Positions 42,005-50,578 of a stretch of DNA of 64,000 bases are shown piece after piece. Origin of the DNA: Kosakonia sp. H02. Its GTDB lineage: Bacteria; Pseudomonadota; Gammaproteobacteria; Enterobacterales; Enterobacteriaceae. The stretch is taken from NCBI GenBank assembly GCA_030704225.1, contig CP131915.1:3844001-3908000 (forward strand), written 5' to 3'. Position numbers and translations under genes: made by a program. Below the pieces are notes generated by a model, which did no database searches, was not told the DNA's origin, and saw only the letters and a list, made by a program, of their open reading frames with translations. Positions within the stretch are counted from its first letter, which is position 1. Each line of letters starts with the position of its first letter.

Positions 42005-42681
42005 TGCACTTCCTTAATATGTTCTTCTTTGACATCTATCCGTACATGGCGGGCGCTATCTTTCTGATTGGCAGCTGGCTGCGTTATGACTACGGTCAGT
42101 ACAGCTGGCGCGCCGGCTCCAGCCAGATGCTGGATCGCAAAGGAATGAACCTCGCGTCGAACTTGTTCCACCTGGGCATTCTGGGTATTTTCGCCGGTCA
42201 CTTCCTGGGGATGTTAACGCCGCACTGGATGTACGAATCTTTTCTGCCTATCGAAGTTAAGCAGAAGATGGCGATGATCGGCGGTGGGGCCAGCGGGGTG
42301 ATGTGTCTGGTCGGTGGCCTGTTGCTGTTGAAACGTCGTTTGTTTAATCCGCGTATTCGCGCGACATCGACGGCGGCCGATATTCTCATCATGTCGCTGT
42401 TAATGGTGCAGTGCACGCTGGGGCTGCTGACGATCCCTTTTTCTGCACAACATATGGATGGCAGTGAAATGATGAAACTGGTCGCCTGGGCACAGTCTGT
42501 CGTGACGTTCCATACCGGTGCGTCTGCGCATCTCGACGGTGTCGCGTTTATTTATCGCGTGCACCTGGTGCTGGGGATGACGCTCTTTGTTCTGTTCCCG
42601 TTCTCGCGTCTGGTGCATATCTGGAGCGCGCCGGTTGAGTACTTAACGCGGAAGTATCAAATTGTTCGCGCTCGTCGCTAA
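42004..42681 (+). CDS. narI: Nitrate reductase gamma subunit (cytochrome b)
   Basis: A 225-residue membrane anchor with five transmembrane helices and two b hemes, oxidising quinol. Heme-ligand His lie in 'NLFHLGILGIFAGHF' and further on in 'VTFHTGASAHLDG' and 'IYRVHLVLGMTLF'. The ATG at 42004 gives the E. coli length. The frame opening at 41872 belongs to narJ's shadow. Confidence 0.97.
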   Translation: MHFLNMFFFDIYPYMAGAIFLIGSWLRYDYGQYSWRAGSSQMLDRKGMNLASNLFHLGILGIFAGHFLGMLTPHWMYESFLPIEVKQKMAMIGGGASGVMCLVGGLLLLKRRLFNPRIRATSTAADILIMSLLMVQCTLGLLTIPFSAQHMDGSEMMKLVAWAQSVVTFHTGASAHLDGVAFIYRVHLVLGMTLFVLFPFSRLVHIWSAPVEYLTRKYQIVRARR

Positions 42682-42689
42682 TCACTACA

Positions 42690-42712
42690 AACCCGCTTCG
42701 GCGGGTTTTTTA
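42690..42712 (+). terminator. Terminator after narI
   Basis: Stem AACCCGC / GCGGGTT with loop TTCG, then T6, nine bases after the narI stop. Confidence 0.9.
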
Positions 42713-42766
42713 TTGCCTGTAAGAAGCGCCACCAGGCAAAAAAGGGGAAGGGTTCTGTTCGGAATA

Positions 42767-43466
42767 TGGTGGTGGGGGAAGGATTACTCGGAGCTAAAGC
42801 TCCTCGCCCTTCGGGTCGTTGCCTGCGGCAACGCTCTCTCGCGATGCTCGAGTCGAACCTTAGTCGAAGGTTCTCGTCCTTCCCCGTACGAAGATTTATA
42901 TAAGGCTGAGCAATAAATTTACGTTGGGACTTTATATAAAGATGGTGGTGGGGGAAGGATTACTCGGAGCAAAGCTCCTCGCCCTTCGGGTCGTTGCCTG
43001 CGGCAACGCTCTCTCGCTATGCTCGAGTCGAACCTTAGTCGAAGGTTCTCGTCCTTCCCCGAACGAAGATTTATATAAGGCTGAGCAATAAATTTACGTT
43101 GGGACTTTATATAAAGATGGTGGTGGGGGAAGGATTACTCGGAGCAAAGCTCCTCGCCCTTCGGGTCGTTGCCTGCGGCAACGCTCTCTCGCTATGCTCG
43201 AGTCGAACCTTAGTCGAAGGTTCTCGTCCTTCCCCGAACGAAGATTTATATAAGGCTGAGCAATAAATTTACGTTGGGACTTTATATAAAGATGGTGGTG
43301 GGGGAAGGATTACTCGGAGCAAAGCTCCTCGCCCTTCGGGTCGTTGCCTGCGGCAACGCTCTCTCGCTACGCTCGAGTCGAACCTTAATCGAAGGTTCTC
43401 GTCCTTCCCCGATCAAAAACGTATGTAGGAGTTCTGTCGTTTGGAGAATGTATGTTTTATTGAAGA
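42767..43466 (-). repeat. rttR: Four ~175-bp tandem repeats downstream of the tRNA-Tyr genes (rtT/tpr type)
   Basis: Units start at 42767, 42943, 43118 and 43293 (periods 176, 175, 175, 174 bp up to the first tRNA at 43467). Each begins, in plus orientation, with TGGTGGTGGGGGAAGGATT, the reverse complement of the tRNA-Tyr 3' end including CCA. It then has GC-rich hairpin sequence, and the first three units end in an AT-rich segment. Units 1-3 are nearly identical, and unit 4 diverges in its last ~50 bp. This matches the E. coli tyrT region, where 178-bp repeats with a 19-bp tRNA-Tyr remnant give the rtT RNA. It is transcribed from the tRNA promoter at 43989. Open frames over it (42662-42916, 43274-43585) are not credible genes. 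Confidence 0.85.
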
Positions 43467-43551
43467 TGGTGGTGGGGGAAGGATTCGAACCTTCGAAGTC
43501 TGTGACGGCAGATTTACAGTCTGCTCCCTTGGGCCGCTCGGGAACCCCACC
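43467..43551 (-). tRNA. tRNA-Tyr (GUA), copy 1 (last in transcript)
   Basis: 85 nt with encoded CCA. The anticodon stem-loop region is CAGACTGTAAATCTG (anticodon GTA), with a long class II variable arm. The variable arm reads GTCACAGACTTCG, the form I recall from E. coli tyrU, whereas copies 2-4 have GTCATCGACTTCG (tyrT/tyrV form). The D-arm has GGCCCAAGG instead of GGCCAAAGG. Confidence 0.95.
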
Positions 43552-43585
43552 AGGGGTAATCCATAGTGTTGATGCAGGATGTTGA

Positions 43586-43670
<85 letters not shown>

Positions 43671-43704
43671 AGGGGTAATACATAGTGTTGATGCAGGATG
43701 TTGA

Positions 43705-43789
<85 letters not shown>

Positions 43790-43823
43790 AGGGGTAATAC
43801 AGAGTGTTGATGCAGGATGTTGA

Positions 43824-43908
<85 letters not shown>

Positions 43909-43961
43909 ACGGGGTAAAGCTGGTTTATTACTGGCCGCTTCCGTCTTGGGAAGCGCGGCGC

Positions 43962-43989
43962 ATCATACCAAATGACGCGCCGCTGTAAA
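43962..43989 (-). promoter_or_regulatory. tyrT operon promoter
   Basis: Minus strand: TTTACA (43984-43989), 16-bp spacer, TATGAT (43962-43967), then a GC-rich discriminator GCGCC typical of stringently controlled stable-RNA promoters. It is nearly the E. coli tyrT promoter as I know it. Confidence 0.88.
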
Positions 43990-44070
43990 GCATTCAAACG
44001 AGAAAAATGAATCAGTTGCCTGCTTTTTGCCCGCAACGGTTTAAAGCCAGGCAACATCTTTCATGAACGA

Positions 44071-44913
44071 TCACAGAATGATTGTCCGGTTGCCGTAAAC
44101 GAACACACGCTGCGCCAGAACCTGATATAGCGCGCGGCTCAACACATTTTTTTCCACGTCGCGACCGGCGCGCATCATATCTTCGGCGGTATAGGTGTGA
44201 TCAACGTGGATCACGTCCTGCATGATAATGGGGCCTTCGTCCAGATTGTCATTCACATAATGCGCTGTCGCCCCGATGATCTTCACGCCGCGTTCATACG
44301 CCTGGTGGTAAGGGCGCGCGCCAATAAAGGCCGGCAGAAATGAGTGGTGAATATTAATTATTTTGTTCGGGAAACGTGAAACAAACTCGGGCGTTAATAC
44401 ACGCATATATTTTGCCAGCACAACGTAATCCGGTTGATGCGCTTCAATCGCCTTCACCATCTGGTTATCGTGCGCTTCACGCGTCAGGCCTTCGTGGCTT
44501 ACCAGTTCGAACGGAATATCAAAACGTTCAACCAGTGAACGTAGCGTGTCGTGATTACCGATCACCGCCGCAATCTCCACATCCAGACCGCCGTAATTCG
44601 CTTTCATTAGCAGGTCGCCGAGGCAATGCGCCTCTTTAGTGACCAGAATAACCACACGGCGACGGCCTGCCGGGTTTAACTCGCGTACTGACCCTTCCGG
44701 TAAGGCGCTGTCGAGATCTGCCAACAGCGTGGCGTCGTTAAAAATCCCCTCAAGCTCAGTACGCATAAAGAAACGACCGGTGCGGTGATCGACGAACTCA
44801 TTATTCTGAACAATGTTCAGTTCATGCTTATAACAAATGTTGGTGATGCGTGCGATAAGGCCCTTCTGATCGGGGCAGATGGTACGCAGAATTTTACGTT
44901 GTAGAGAGTGCAT
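44071..44913 (-). CDS. purU: Formyltetrahydrofolate deformylase
   Basis: A 280-residue enzyme that hydrolyses 10-formyl-THF to formate and THF, feeding PurT and balancing one-carbon pools. The N-terminal ACT domain ('RTICPDQKGLIARITNICYK') senses Met/Gly. The C-terminal formyltransferase-fold domain carries 'PNKIINIHHSFLPAFIGARP' (catalytic His) and 'DEGPIIMQDVIHVDH'. Length equals E. coli PurU. Confidence 0.97.
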   Translation of the reverse strand: MHSLQRKILRTICPDQKGLIARITNICYKHELNIVQNNEFVDHRTGRFFMRTELEGIFNDATLLADLDSALPEGSVRELNPAGRRRVVILVTKEAHCLGDLLMKANYGGLDVEIAAVIGNHDTLRSLVERFDIPFELVSHEGLTREAHDNQMVKAIEAHQPDYVVLAKYMRVLTPEFVSRFPNKIINIHHSFLPAFIGARPYHQAYERGVKIIGATAHYVNDNLDEGPIIMQDVIHVDHTYTAEDMMRAGRDVEKNVLSRALYQVLAQRVFVYGNRTIIL

Positions 44914-44961
44914 AACCGGGTAAATCCTGTTGAGTGTGTTTGCTATGAAGTGATGCCAGGC

Positions 44962-45420
44962 TTATTGCCCGCAGCATTTTTTAAATTTTTTGCCTGACCC
45001 GCAGGGGCAAGGATCGTTACGGCCAAATTGTGGACGTGTGCCGTCGATATAGTACCATTCGCCGTTTTCCTTTAAGAAACGGGAGCGTTCGATAATCGCG
45101 CCGTTTTTGCCTTGTTCACTAAACCGGGCGACAAAACTGACGTAACCTTCATTGTCATCGTCACCGTAAGCATGCTCAAATAGTGTCAGGCCGAGCCATG
45201 TGGTATGCGCAAAACCTGCCTCAATTTGCTGGCGAAACGTTTGTGCCGCACACGAGGGATGCCAGGTTTTAATCAGGTACTCCGTCTGGTGTAATACAAA
45301 AGCCGTATAGCGTGAACGCATCAGGCGGGACGGATCGGGCGCCGCTTGTTCACCAGACAGATAAGGCTGGCAACATACGCTATACTCCAGAGCGCTACCG
45401 CAAGGACAAGTTTGAGACAA
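44962..45420 (-). CDS. ychJ: SEC-C motif protein YchJ
   Basis: A 152-residue protein. The TTG at 45420 ('LSQTCPCGSALEYSVCC') is the likely start. It has AGGA upstream and gives the E. coli length, while the ATG-initiated frame at 45471 adds an unrelated tail. Zinc-binding SEC-C Cys groups lie at both ends ('CPCGSALEYSVCC' and 'DPCPCGSGKKFKKCCGQ') around a UPF0225-type core. The function is unknown. It is divergent from rssA. Confidence 0.9.
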   Translation of the reverse strand: MSQTCPCGSALEYSVCCQPYLSGEQAAPDPSRLMRSRYTAFVLHQTEYLIKTWHPSCAAQTFRQQIEAGFAHTTWLGLTLFEHAYGDDDNEGYVSFVARFSEQGKNGAIIERSRFLKENGEWYYIDGTRPQFGRNDPCPCGSGKKFKKCCGQ

Positions 45421-45531
45421 AATGGCATTCCTGGAACAAAAAATAACGGCGCTGCTGCGCCAGGGTAGCAATATGTTAACTGAGCCGTAGCGCTGTGGCT
45501 ACAGTCTGCCGGGGGAAGTAAAACACGCTGA

Positions 45532-46440
45532 ATGAGAACGGTAAAAATAGGCCTTGCGCTGGGTTCAGGCGCAGCCAGAGGTTGGTCGCATATTGGCGTG
45601 ATCAACGCCTTAGAGCACGCCGGGATTAAAATTGATATCGTTGCAGGATGTTCCATCGGTTCATTAGTCGGCGCGGCTTACTCCTGCGGGCGGCTTCCTC
45701 TGCTGGAAAAGTGGGTGCGTTCTTTCCGTTACTGGGATGTGCTGCGTCTGATGGATTTGTCATGGCGACGCGGTGGTCTGTTACGGGGCGAACGCGTGTT
45801 CAATCAGTATCGCCAGTTACTTCCCTTTGCCGATTTTAGCCACTGTGAAAAACAATTTGGTGCGGTAGCGACGAACCTCAGTACCGGGCGTGAGTTGTGG
45901 TTCACCGAAGGTGACTTACATCATGCCGTTCGCGCTTCGTGCAGCATGCCAGGGTTAATGTCGCCAGTCGCGCACAATGGCTACTGGTTGGTTGATGGCG
46001 CAGTGGTTAATCCCGTCCCGGTCTCGTTGACGCGCGCATTAGGCGCTGACGTGGTCATCGCTGTCGATTTGCAGCATGACGCGCATCTGATGCAACAGGA
46101 CCTGCTCTCCGTTAGCCTGACCAATAGCGAAATGGAAAACGGTGACGGAGAGACCTTGCGCTGGCATGAGCGCCTGCGGGAACGGCTCAGCCGCACAACG
46201 CCAAAGCGTCCGGTGACACCCACCGCCATGGAAATTATGACCACCTCAATCCAGGTGCTTGAAAACCGTCTCAAACGCAATCGTATGGCGGGCGACCCGC
46301 CGGATATTTTGCTGCAACCCGTTTGCCCACAAATATCGACACTCGATTTTCATCGCGCCGATGCCGCCATTGCAGCAGGACAGCTGGCTGTGGAAAAGAA
46401 AATGGATGAGTTACTTCCTCTGGTGCGGACATTGGCATGA
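45532..46440 (+). CDS. rssA: Patatin-like phospholipase RssA
   Basis: A 302-residue protein of the patatin family. The oxyanion-hole glycine motif 'GLALGSGAARGWSHIG', the nucleophile elbow 'GCSIGSL' (GxSxG) and the catalytic Asp motif 'VDGAVVNPVP' are all present. It matches E. coli RssA in length. Its substrate is unknown. It lies upstream of rssB, with a 91-bp gap that can hold the rssB promoter. Confidence 0.94.
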   Translation: MRTVKIGLALGSGAARGWSHIGVINALEHAGIKIDIVAGCSIGSLVGAAYSCGRLPLLEKWVRSFRYWDVLRLMDLSWRRGGLLRGERVFNQYRQLLPFADFSHCEKQFGAVATNLSTGRELWFTEGDLHHAVRASCSMPGLMSPVAHNGYWLVDGAVVNPVPVSLTRALGADVVIAVDLQHDAHLMQQDLLSVSLTNSEMENGDGETLRWHERLRERLSRTTPKRPVTPTAMEIMTTSIQVLENRLKRNRMAGDPPDILLQPVCPQISTLDFHRADAAIAAGQLAVEKKMDELLPLVRTLA

Positions 46441-46531
46441 ATATAATTTTTATAAGACTTCAGCAAATTCTGACAGGCGAGTCCCGGCTAAGCATGCCAC
46501 TATTGATCTACTGTCAGGCAGGGGAGAAAAG

Positions 46532-47545
46532 ATGACGCAGCCGTTGGTCGGAAAACAGATATTGATTGTGGAAGACGAGCTCGTTTTCCGATCGCTGCTG
46601 GACTCATGGTTGCAATCACTGGGGGCAACGACGTTGCTGGCCGGAGACGGGGTTGATGCGCTTGAACAAATGGCGCGCAACAAACCCGACTTGATGATTT
46701 GTGACCTGGCCATGCCGCGTATGAATGGTCTCGCACTGGTTGAGTCTGTCCGCAATCAGGGCGTACAGACGCCGGTGTTGGTGATTTCAGCGACTGAAAA
46801 TATGGCAGATATTGCCAAAGCCTTGCGTCTTGGGGTGCAGGATGTCGTTCTGAAACCCGTTAAAGATTTCAATCGCTTAAGGGAAACGATCTTCGCCTGT
46901 CTTTATCCCAATATGTTTAATTCGCGAGTGGAAGAAGAGGAGCGTTTGTTCCAGGACTGGGACGCCCTGGTGGACAATCCGCAGGCGGCAGCGAATTTGT
47001 TGCAGGAATTACAACCGCCAGTACAGCAGGTTATTTCTGGCTGTAGAGTCAATTATCGCCAGCTTGTTTCCGCTGAAAATCCAGGTCTTGTGCTTGATAT
47101 TGCGCCGCTTTCCGGGCATGACCTTGCTTTTTATTGTCTTGATGTAACGCGTGCCGGTAATAACGGTGTGCTGGCAGCACTGTTGCTGCGCGCTTTATTT
47201 AATGGGTTACTTCAGGAGCAGTTATCGCACCAGCGCCAGCGCTTACCCGAAATGGGTGCTTTACTTAAGCAGGTGAATCAACTGCTGCATCAGGCGAATT
47301 TGCCTGGACAGTTCCCGCTGCTGGTGGGCTATTACCATAGCGAACTCAAGAACCTGATATTAGTTTCAGCCGGACTTAATGCCACATTAAATACCGGTGA
47401 ACATCAAATACAAATCAGTAACGGTGTTCCGCTTGGTACGCTTGGGAATACGTATCTGAATCAATTAAGCCAGCGAAGCGACGCCTGGCAATGCCAGGTT
47501 TGGGGTGCGGGAGGTCGTCTGCGCTTAATGTTGAGCGCGGAATGA
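46532..47545 (+). CDS. rssB: RpoS adaptor and response regulator RssB
   Basis: A 337-residue protein that delivers sigma-S to ClpXP for degradation. The ATG at 46532 (MTQPLVGKQ) after GGGGAG gives the E. coli length; the frame opening at 46259 overlaps rssA. The receiver domain has acidic residues Glu14-Asp15-Glu16 and phospho-acceptor Asp58 ('LMICDLAMPRMNG'). The C-terminal half is a degenerate PP2C-type phosphatase domain. Confidence 0.96.
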   Translation: MTQPLVGKQILIVEDELVFRSLLDSWLQSLGATTLLAGDGVDALEQMARNKPDLMICDLAMPRMNGLALVESVRNQGVQTPVLVISATENMADIAKALRLGVQDVVLKPVKDFNRLRETIFACLYPNMFNSRVEEEERLFQDWDALVDNPQAAANLLQELQPPVQQVISGCRVNYRQLVSAENPGLVLDIAPLSGHDLAFYCLDVTRAGNNGVLAALLLRALFNGLLQEQLSHQRQRLPEMGALLKQVNQLLHQANLPGQFPLLVGYYHSELKNLILVSAGLNATLNTGEHQIQISNGVPLGTLGNTYLNQLSQRSDAWQCQVWGAGGRLRLMLSAE

Positions 47546-47742
47546 GCGATCGCATCGCGCCATGCAGATAGATTTACCCGGCGGATTAAACGGGTGGTAA
47601 TATCGCCGCAGTTTATACGTATTAATCCTAATTCGTTGTAAGCGCGTCCTTTTCAGACCTGGTCGATGTGATGGTACTGATATACTCAGACGCGAGTTAT
47701 TCATGAACCTGTTCAATGCATGGACAGTCCAGGAGATTTTCA

Positions 47743-48654
47743 ATGGCTGCAATAAATTCGAAAGTGACTAAAGCAGTAATCCCGGTGGCGGGATTAGGAA
47801 CCAGGATGTTACCAGCGACCAAGGCAATTCCTAAAGAAATGTTACCGCTGGTTGATAAGCCATTAATTCAGTACGTAGTCAATGAATGTATCGCTGCGGG
47901 TATTACTGAAATCGTTCTGGTAACACATTCATCAAAAAACTCTATCGAAAACCATTTCGATACCAGCTTCGAACTTGAAGCGATGCTGGAGAAACGCGTA
48001 AAACGTCAGCTGCTGGAAGAGGTTCAGTCCATTTGCCCGCCGCACGTCACCATCATGCAGGTGCGTCAGGGGCTGGCGAAAGGTTTGGGGCACGCTGTGT
48101 TGTGTGCACACCCGGTAGTTGGTAATGAACCCGTCGCGGTTATTCTGCCGGACGTTATTCTTGATGAGTACGAGTCCGATCTCTCTCAGGATAACCTGGC
48201 AGAAATGATCAAGCGCTTTGATGAAACTGGTGCCAGCCAAATCATGGTTGAGCCTGTTGAAGATGTAACTGCATACGGTGTGGTTGACTGTAAAGGCGCG
48301 ACGCTGAATCCGGGTGATAGCGTACCGATGGTTGGTGTGGTCGAAAAACCAAAAGCCAACGTTGCTCCGTCTAATCTGGCGGTAGTAGGGCGCTATGTTC
48401 TGAGCGCAGAAATTTGGCCGCTGCTGGCCAAAACTCCTCCGGGCGCTGGCGATGAAATCCAGCTTACTGATGCTATCGATATGTTGATTGAGAAAGAAAC
48501 CGTCGAAGCTTACCACATGAAAGGCAAAAGCCATGATTGCGGGAATAAACTGGGCTATATGCGCGCATTTGTAGAATATGGCATCCGCCATAATTCGCTG
48601 GGTGAAGAGTTTAAAACCTGGCTGGAAGAAACAGTCGGTACCGGGAAAGCATAA
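47743..48654 (+). CDS. galU: UTP-glucose-1-phosphate uridylyltransferase
   Basis: A 303-residue enzyme making UDP-glucose for galactose use, LPS, capsule and trehalose. The nucleotide-binding 'AVIPVAGLGTRMLPATKAIP' and 'MLPLVDKPLIQYVVNE' are diagnostic, with catalytic 'VEKPKANVAPSNLAVVGRYV'. The ATG at 47743 follows AGGAGATTTTCA. One residue longer than E. coli at the C-terminus. Confidence 0.98.
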   Translation: MAAINSKVTKAVIPVAGLGTRMLPATKAIPKEMLPLVDKPLIQYVVNECIAAGITEIVLVTHSSKNSIENHFDTSFELEAMLEKRVKRQLLEEVQSICPPHVTIMQVRQGLAKGLGHAVLCAHPVVGNEPVAVILPDVILDEYESDLSQDNLAEMIKRFDETGASQIMVEPVEDVTAYGVVDCKGATLNPGDSVPMVGVVEKPKANVAPSNLAVVGRYVLSAEIWPLLAKTPPGAGDEIQLTDAIDMLIEKETVEAYHMKGKSHDCGNKLGYMRAFVEYGIRHNSLGEEFKTWLEETVGTGKA

Positions 48655-48678
48655 TACGCTTAACCGAAGCTGAATAAG

Positions 48679-48723
48679 GCCGGAGGTAATAGTGCGTTGC
48701 GCTGATTATCTCCGGCTTTTTTA
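48679..48723 (+). terminator. Terminator after galU
   Basis: A long, slightly imperfect stem GCCGGAGGTAATAG / CTGATTATCTCCGGC followed by T6, 24 bases after the galU stop. Confidence 0.85.
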
Positions 48724-48880
48724 TTTGCCAGGGTTTGGATGAGACTTATCGCAACGCAGGCAGAGGGAATTGATCGCGCACAAGAATAAGAAAAAGTGGC
48801 GGGAATTTGAGCAATGAATTAAGGTTCAGATGTGCCGTTTGCATACACTCTATTTGTGAAGAAATTGTGTAGTTCTGGCA

Positions 48881-48903
48881 AAAAAAATCCCGCCAGCGGC
48901 GGG
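48881..48903 (-). terminator. Terminator after hns
   Basis: Minus strand: stem CCCGCC / GGCGGG with loop GCT, then a run of about seven T. It starts 22 nt past the hns stop. Confidence 0.85.
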
Positions 48904-48925
48904 ACTTTGAAAAGCAGCTTAGAGA

Positions 48926-49345
48926 TTACTCATCAGTTTCGAGCAGGAAATCTTCGAGTTTTTTACCTTGTTCTTCGATTGCTTTTTTGATTACAGCGGG
49001 AGTACGACCCTGGCCGGTCCAGGTTTTCGTTTCGCCGTTTTCATCAACGTAGCTATATTTAGCCGGGCGGGCTGCGCGTTTTGCTTTAGTGCCTGATTTA
49101 GCCGTAGCCATGCTATTCAGCAGTTCGTTCGGATCAATACCGTCAGCAATCAGCATTTCACGATATTGTTGCAGTTTACGCGTACGCTCTTCCACTTCAG
49201 CTGCGGCAGCGCTTTCTTCCTCGCGGCGCTCATTCACCACAACTTCTAATTTTTCCAGCATTTCTTCGAGCGTTTCCAGAGTGCATTCTCTTGCCTGCGC
49301 ACGAAGAGTACGGATGTTGTTCAGAATTTTAAGTGCTTCGCTCAT
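48926..49345 (-). CDS. hns: Nucleoid protein H-NS
   Basis: A 139-residue DNA-bridging global silencer. The N-terminal oligomerisation coiled coil ('TLETLEEMLEKLEVVVNERR') is followed by a second dimer helix, a flexible linker and the C-terminal DNA-binding domain with the AT-hook-like 'TWTGQGRTPAVIKKAIEEQG' (QGR core). Two residues longer than E. coli at the C-terminus ('EDFLLETDE' replacing the usual tail). Confidence 0.98.
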   Translation of the reverse strand: MSEALKILNNIRTLRAQARECTLETLEEMLEKLEVVVNERREEESAAAAEVEERTRKLQQYREMLIADGIDPNELLNSMATAKSGTKAKRAARPAKYSYVDENGETKTWTGQGRTPAVIKKAIEEQGKKLEDFLLETDE

Positions 49346-49891
49346 TGTAGTAATCTCAAACTTATATTGGGGTGGTTTGTCGGGCTAATAATAGAGCGTT
49401 AAATTCGGCAGTGCAATAGCTGTGAATGTAAGGAATTCAAAATACCTCTTTATTTAAGCCTTTCCTAAATACCGCTAACTTAAATTCCCGTTGAAATAGC
49501 GCACGAAAAAGCACTTATACAGATGCGGTAAAGCGGTACTGCTGGAGTTTGTACTGGGATAACGTCTGATTAATCCGCGTCGGCTAATAGTCTTTATGGA
49601 TAAATAACAACCTCATTTATTAGCACCTCAAAAGTGTTCTCTGCCTTAAATTATTAATAATTTCCGGATGATATGGAGAGAATCTTCCGATTAAAAAACA
49701 TGTGTAAGAGTATGAATCCCTTATTGCTGTTTCTTAGGCAGTAACAACAATGTGGATAAGTAAAGTCTTGTCTATGTGCTGACATTGTCTACAGGATTTA
49801 CTTAAGACGTGTTGGTGTTCCAGGTTAGCCAGACAAAATATGGTACAATCCTTCGCAGGAATATCACACTTTGATTGGGGTTTTGCGCGCA
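49346..49891. other. hns-tdk intergenic region
   Basis: 546 bp of AT-rich DNA between divergent hns and tdk. It must hold the hns promoter. For tdk I see an extended -10, TGG-TACAAT (49841-49849), without a clear -35. No credible small gene or RNA seen. Confidence 0.6.
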
Positions 49892-50506
49892 ATGGCACAG
49901 CTTTATTTCTACTATTCAGCAATGAATGCAGGGAAATCCACGGCTTTACTACAGTCTTCATACAATTATCAAGAGCGTGGCATGCGCACAGTGGTCTATA
50001 CCGCCGAGATTGATAATCGATTTGGCGCTGGCAAGGTTAGTTCACGGATCGGATTATCCTCACCCGCGCGTTTGTTTAATCAACACACATTGTTGCTGGA
50101 TGAAATTAAAGCGGAACATGAACAAGACGCCGTCCATTGCGTATTAGTGGATGAATGCCAGTTCCTGACGCGTGAACAGGTATATGCGCTCTCTGAAGTC
50201 GTCGACCAACTGGATATTCCAGTGTTGTGCTATGGCCTGCGCACTGATTTTCGCGGTGAGCTATTCATGGGGAGCCAATATTTGCTGGCCTGGTCAGATA
50301 AGCTGGTTGAACTTAAGACTGTTTGCTTTTGTGGGCGCAAAGCCAGCATGGTGCTGCGGCTGGATCAATCCGGACGCCCTTATAACGAAGGCGAACAGGT
50401 CGTTATCGGCGGCAATGAGCGCTACGTCTCTGTATGCCGTAAACATTATAAAGAAGCACTTGTTGAAGGCTCGCTTATGGCGATACAGAAACGTGTAAGG
50501 GGTTAA
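49892..50506 (+). CDS. tdk: Thymidine kinase
   Basis: A 204-residue type II thymidine kinase, a salvage enzyme phosphorylating thymidine and deoxyuridine. The P-loop 'SAMNAGKSTALLQSS', the 'VLVDECQFLTREQV' Walker B region, the lasso-like 'YGLRTDFRGELF' and a zinc site formed by 'CFCGRKAS' and 'CRKHYKE' are visible. The ATG at 49892 (MAQLYFYYSAMN) gives the E. coli length. Divergent from hns. Confidence 0.97.
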   Translation: MAQLYFYYSAMNAGKSTALLQSSYNYQERGMRTVVYTAEIDNRFGAGKVSSRIGLSSPARLFNQHTLLLDEIKAEHEQDAVHCVLVDECQFLTREQVYALSEVVDQLDIPVLCYGLRTDFRGELFMGSQYLLAWSDKLVELKTVCFCGRKASMVLRLDQSGRPYNEGEQVVIGGNERYVSVCRKHYKEALVEGSLMAIQKRVRG

Positions 50507-50542
50507 TGCGCTTTTATCTTTCAGTAACAACAGCGATAAAAA

Positions 50543-50566
50543 AACCCGCCGAAGCGGGTTTTTTAT
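50543..50566. terminator. Bidirectional terminator between tdk and adhE
   Basis: Stem AACCCGC / GCGGGTT with loop CGAA, T-run on the right and A-run (50538-50544) on the left. It lies between convergent tdk and adhE and can serve both. Confidence 0.88.
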
Positions 50567-50578
50567 TAGGTTCATCGA

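Noticed and set aside
42662..43585. Open frames across the tRNA-downstream repeats (42662-42916 and 43274-43585)
   Set aside because: They translate the repeat units and tRNA remnants themselves. The content follows the repeats, not a protein family.
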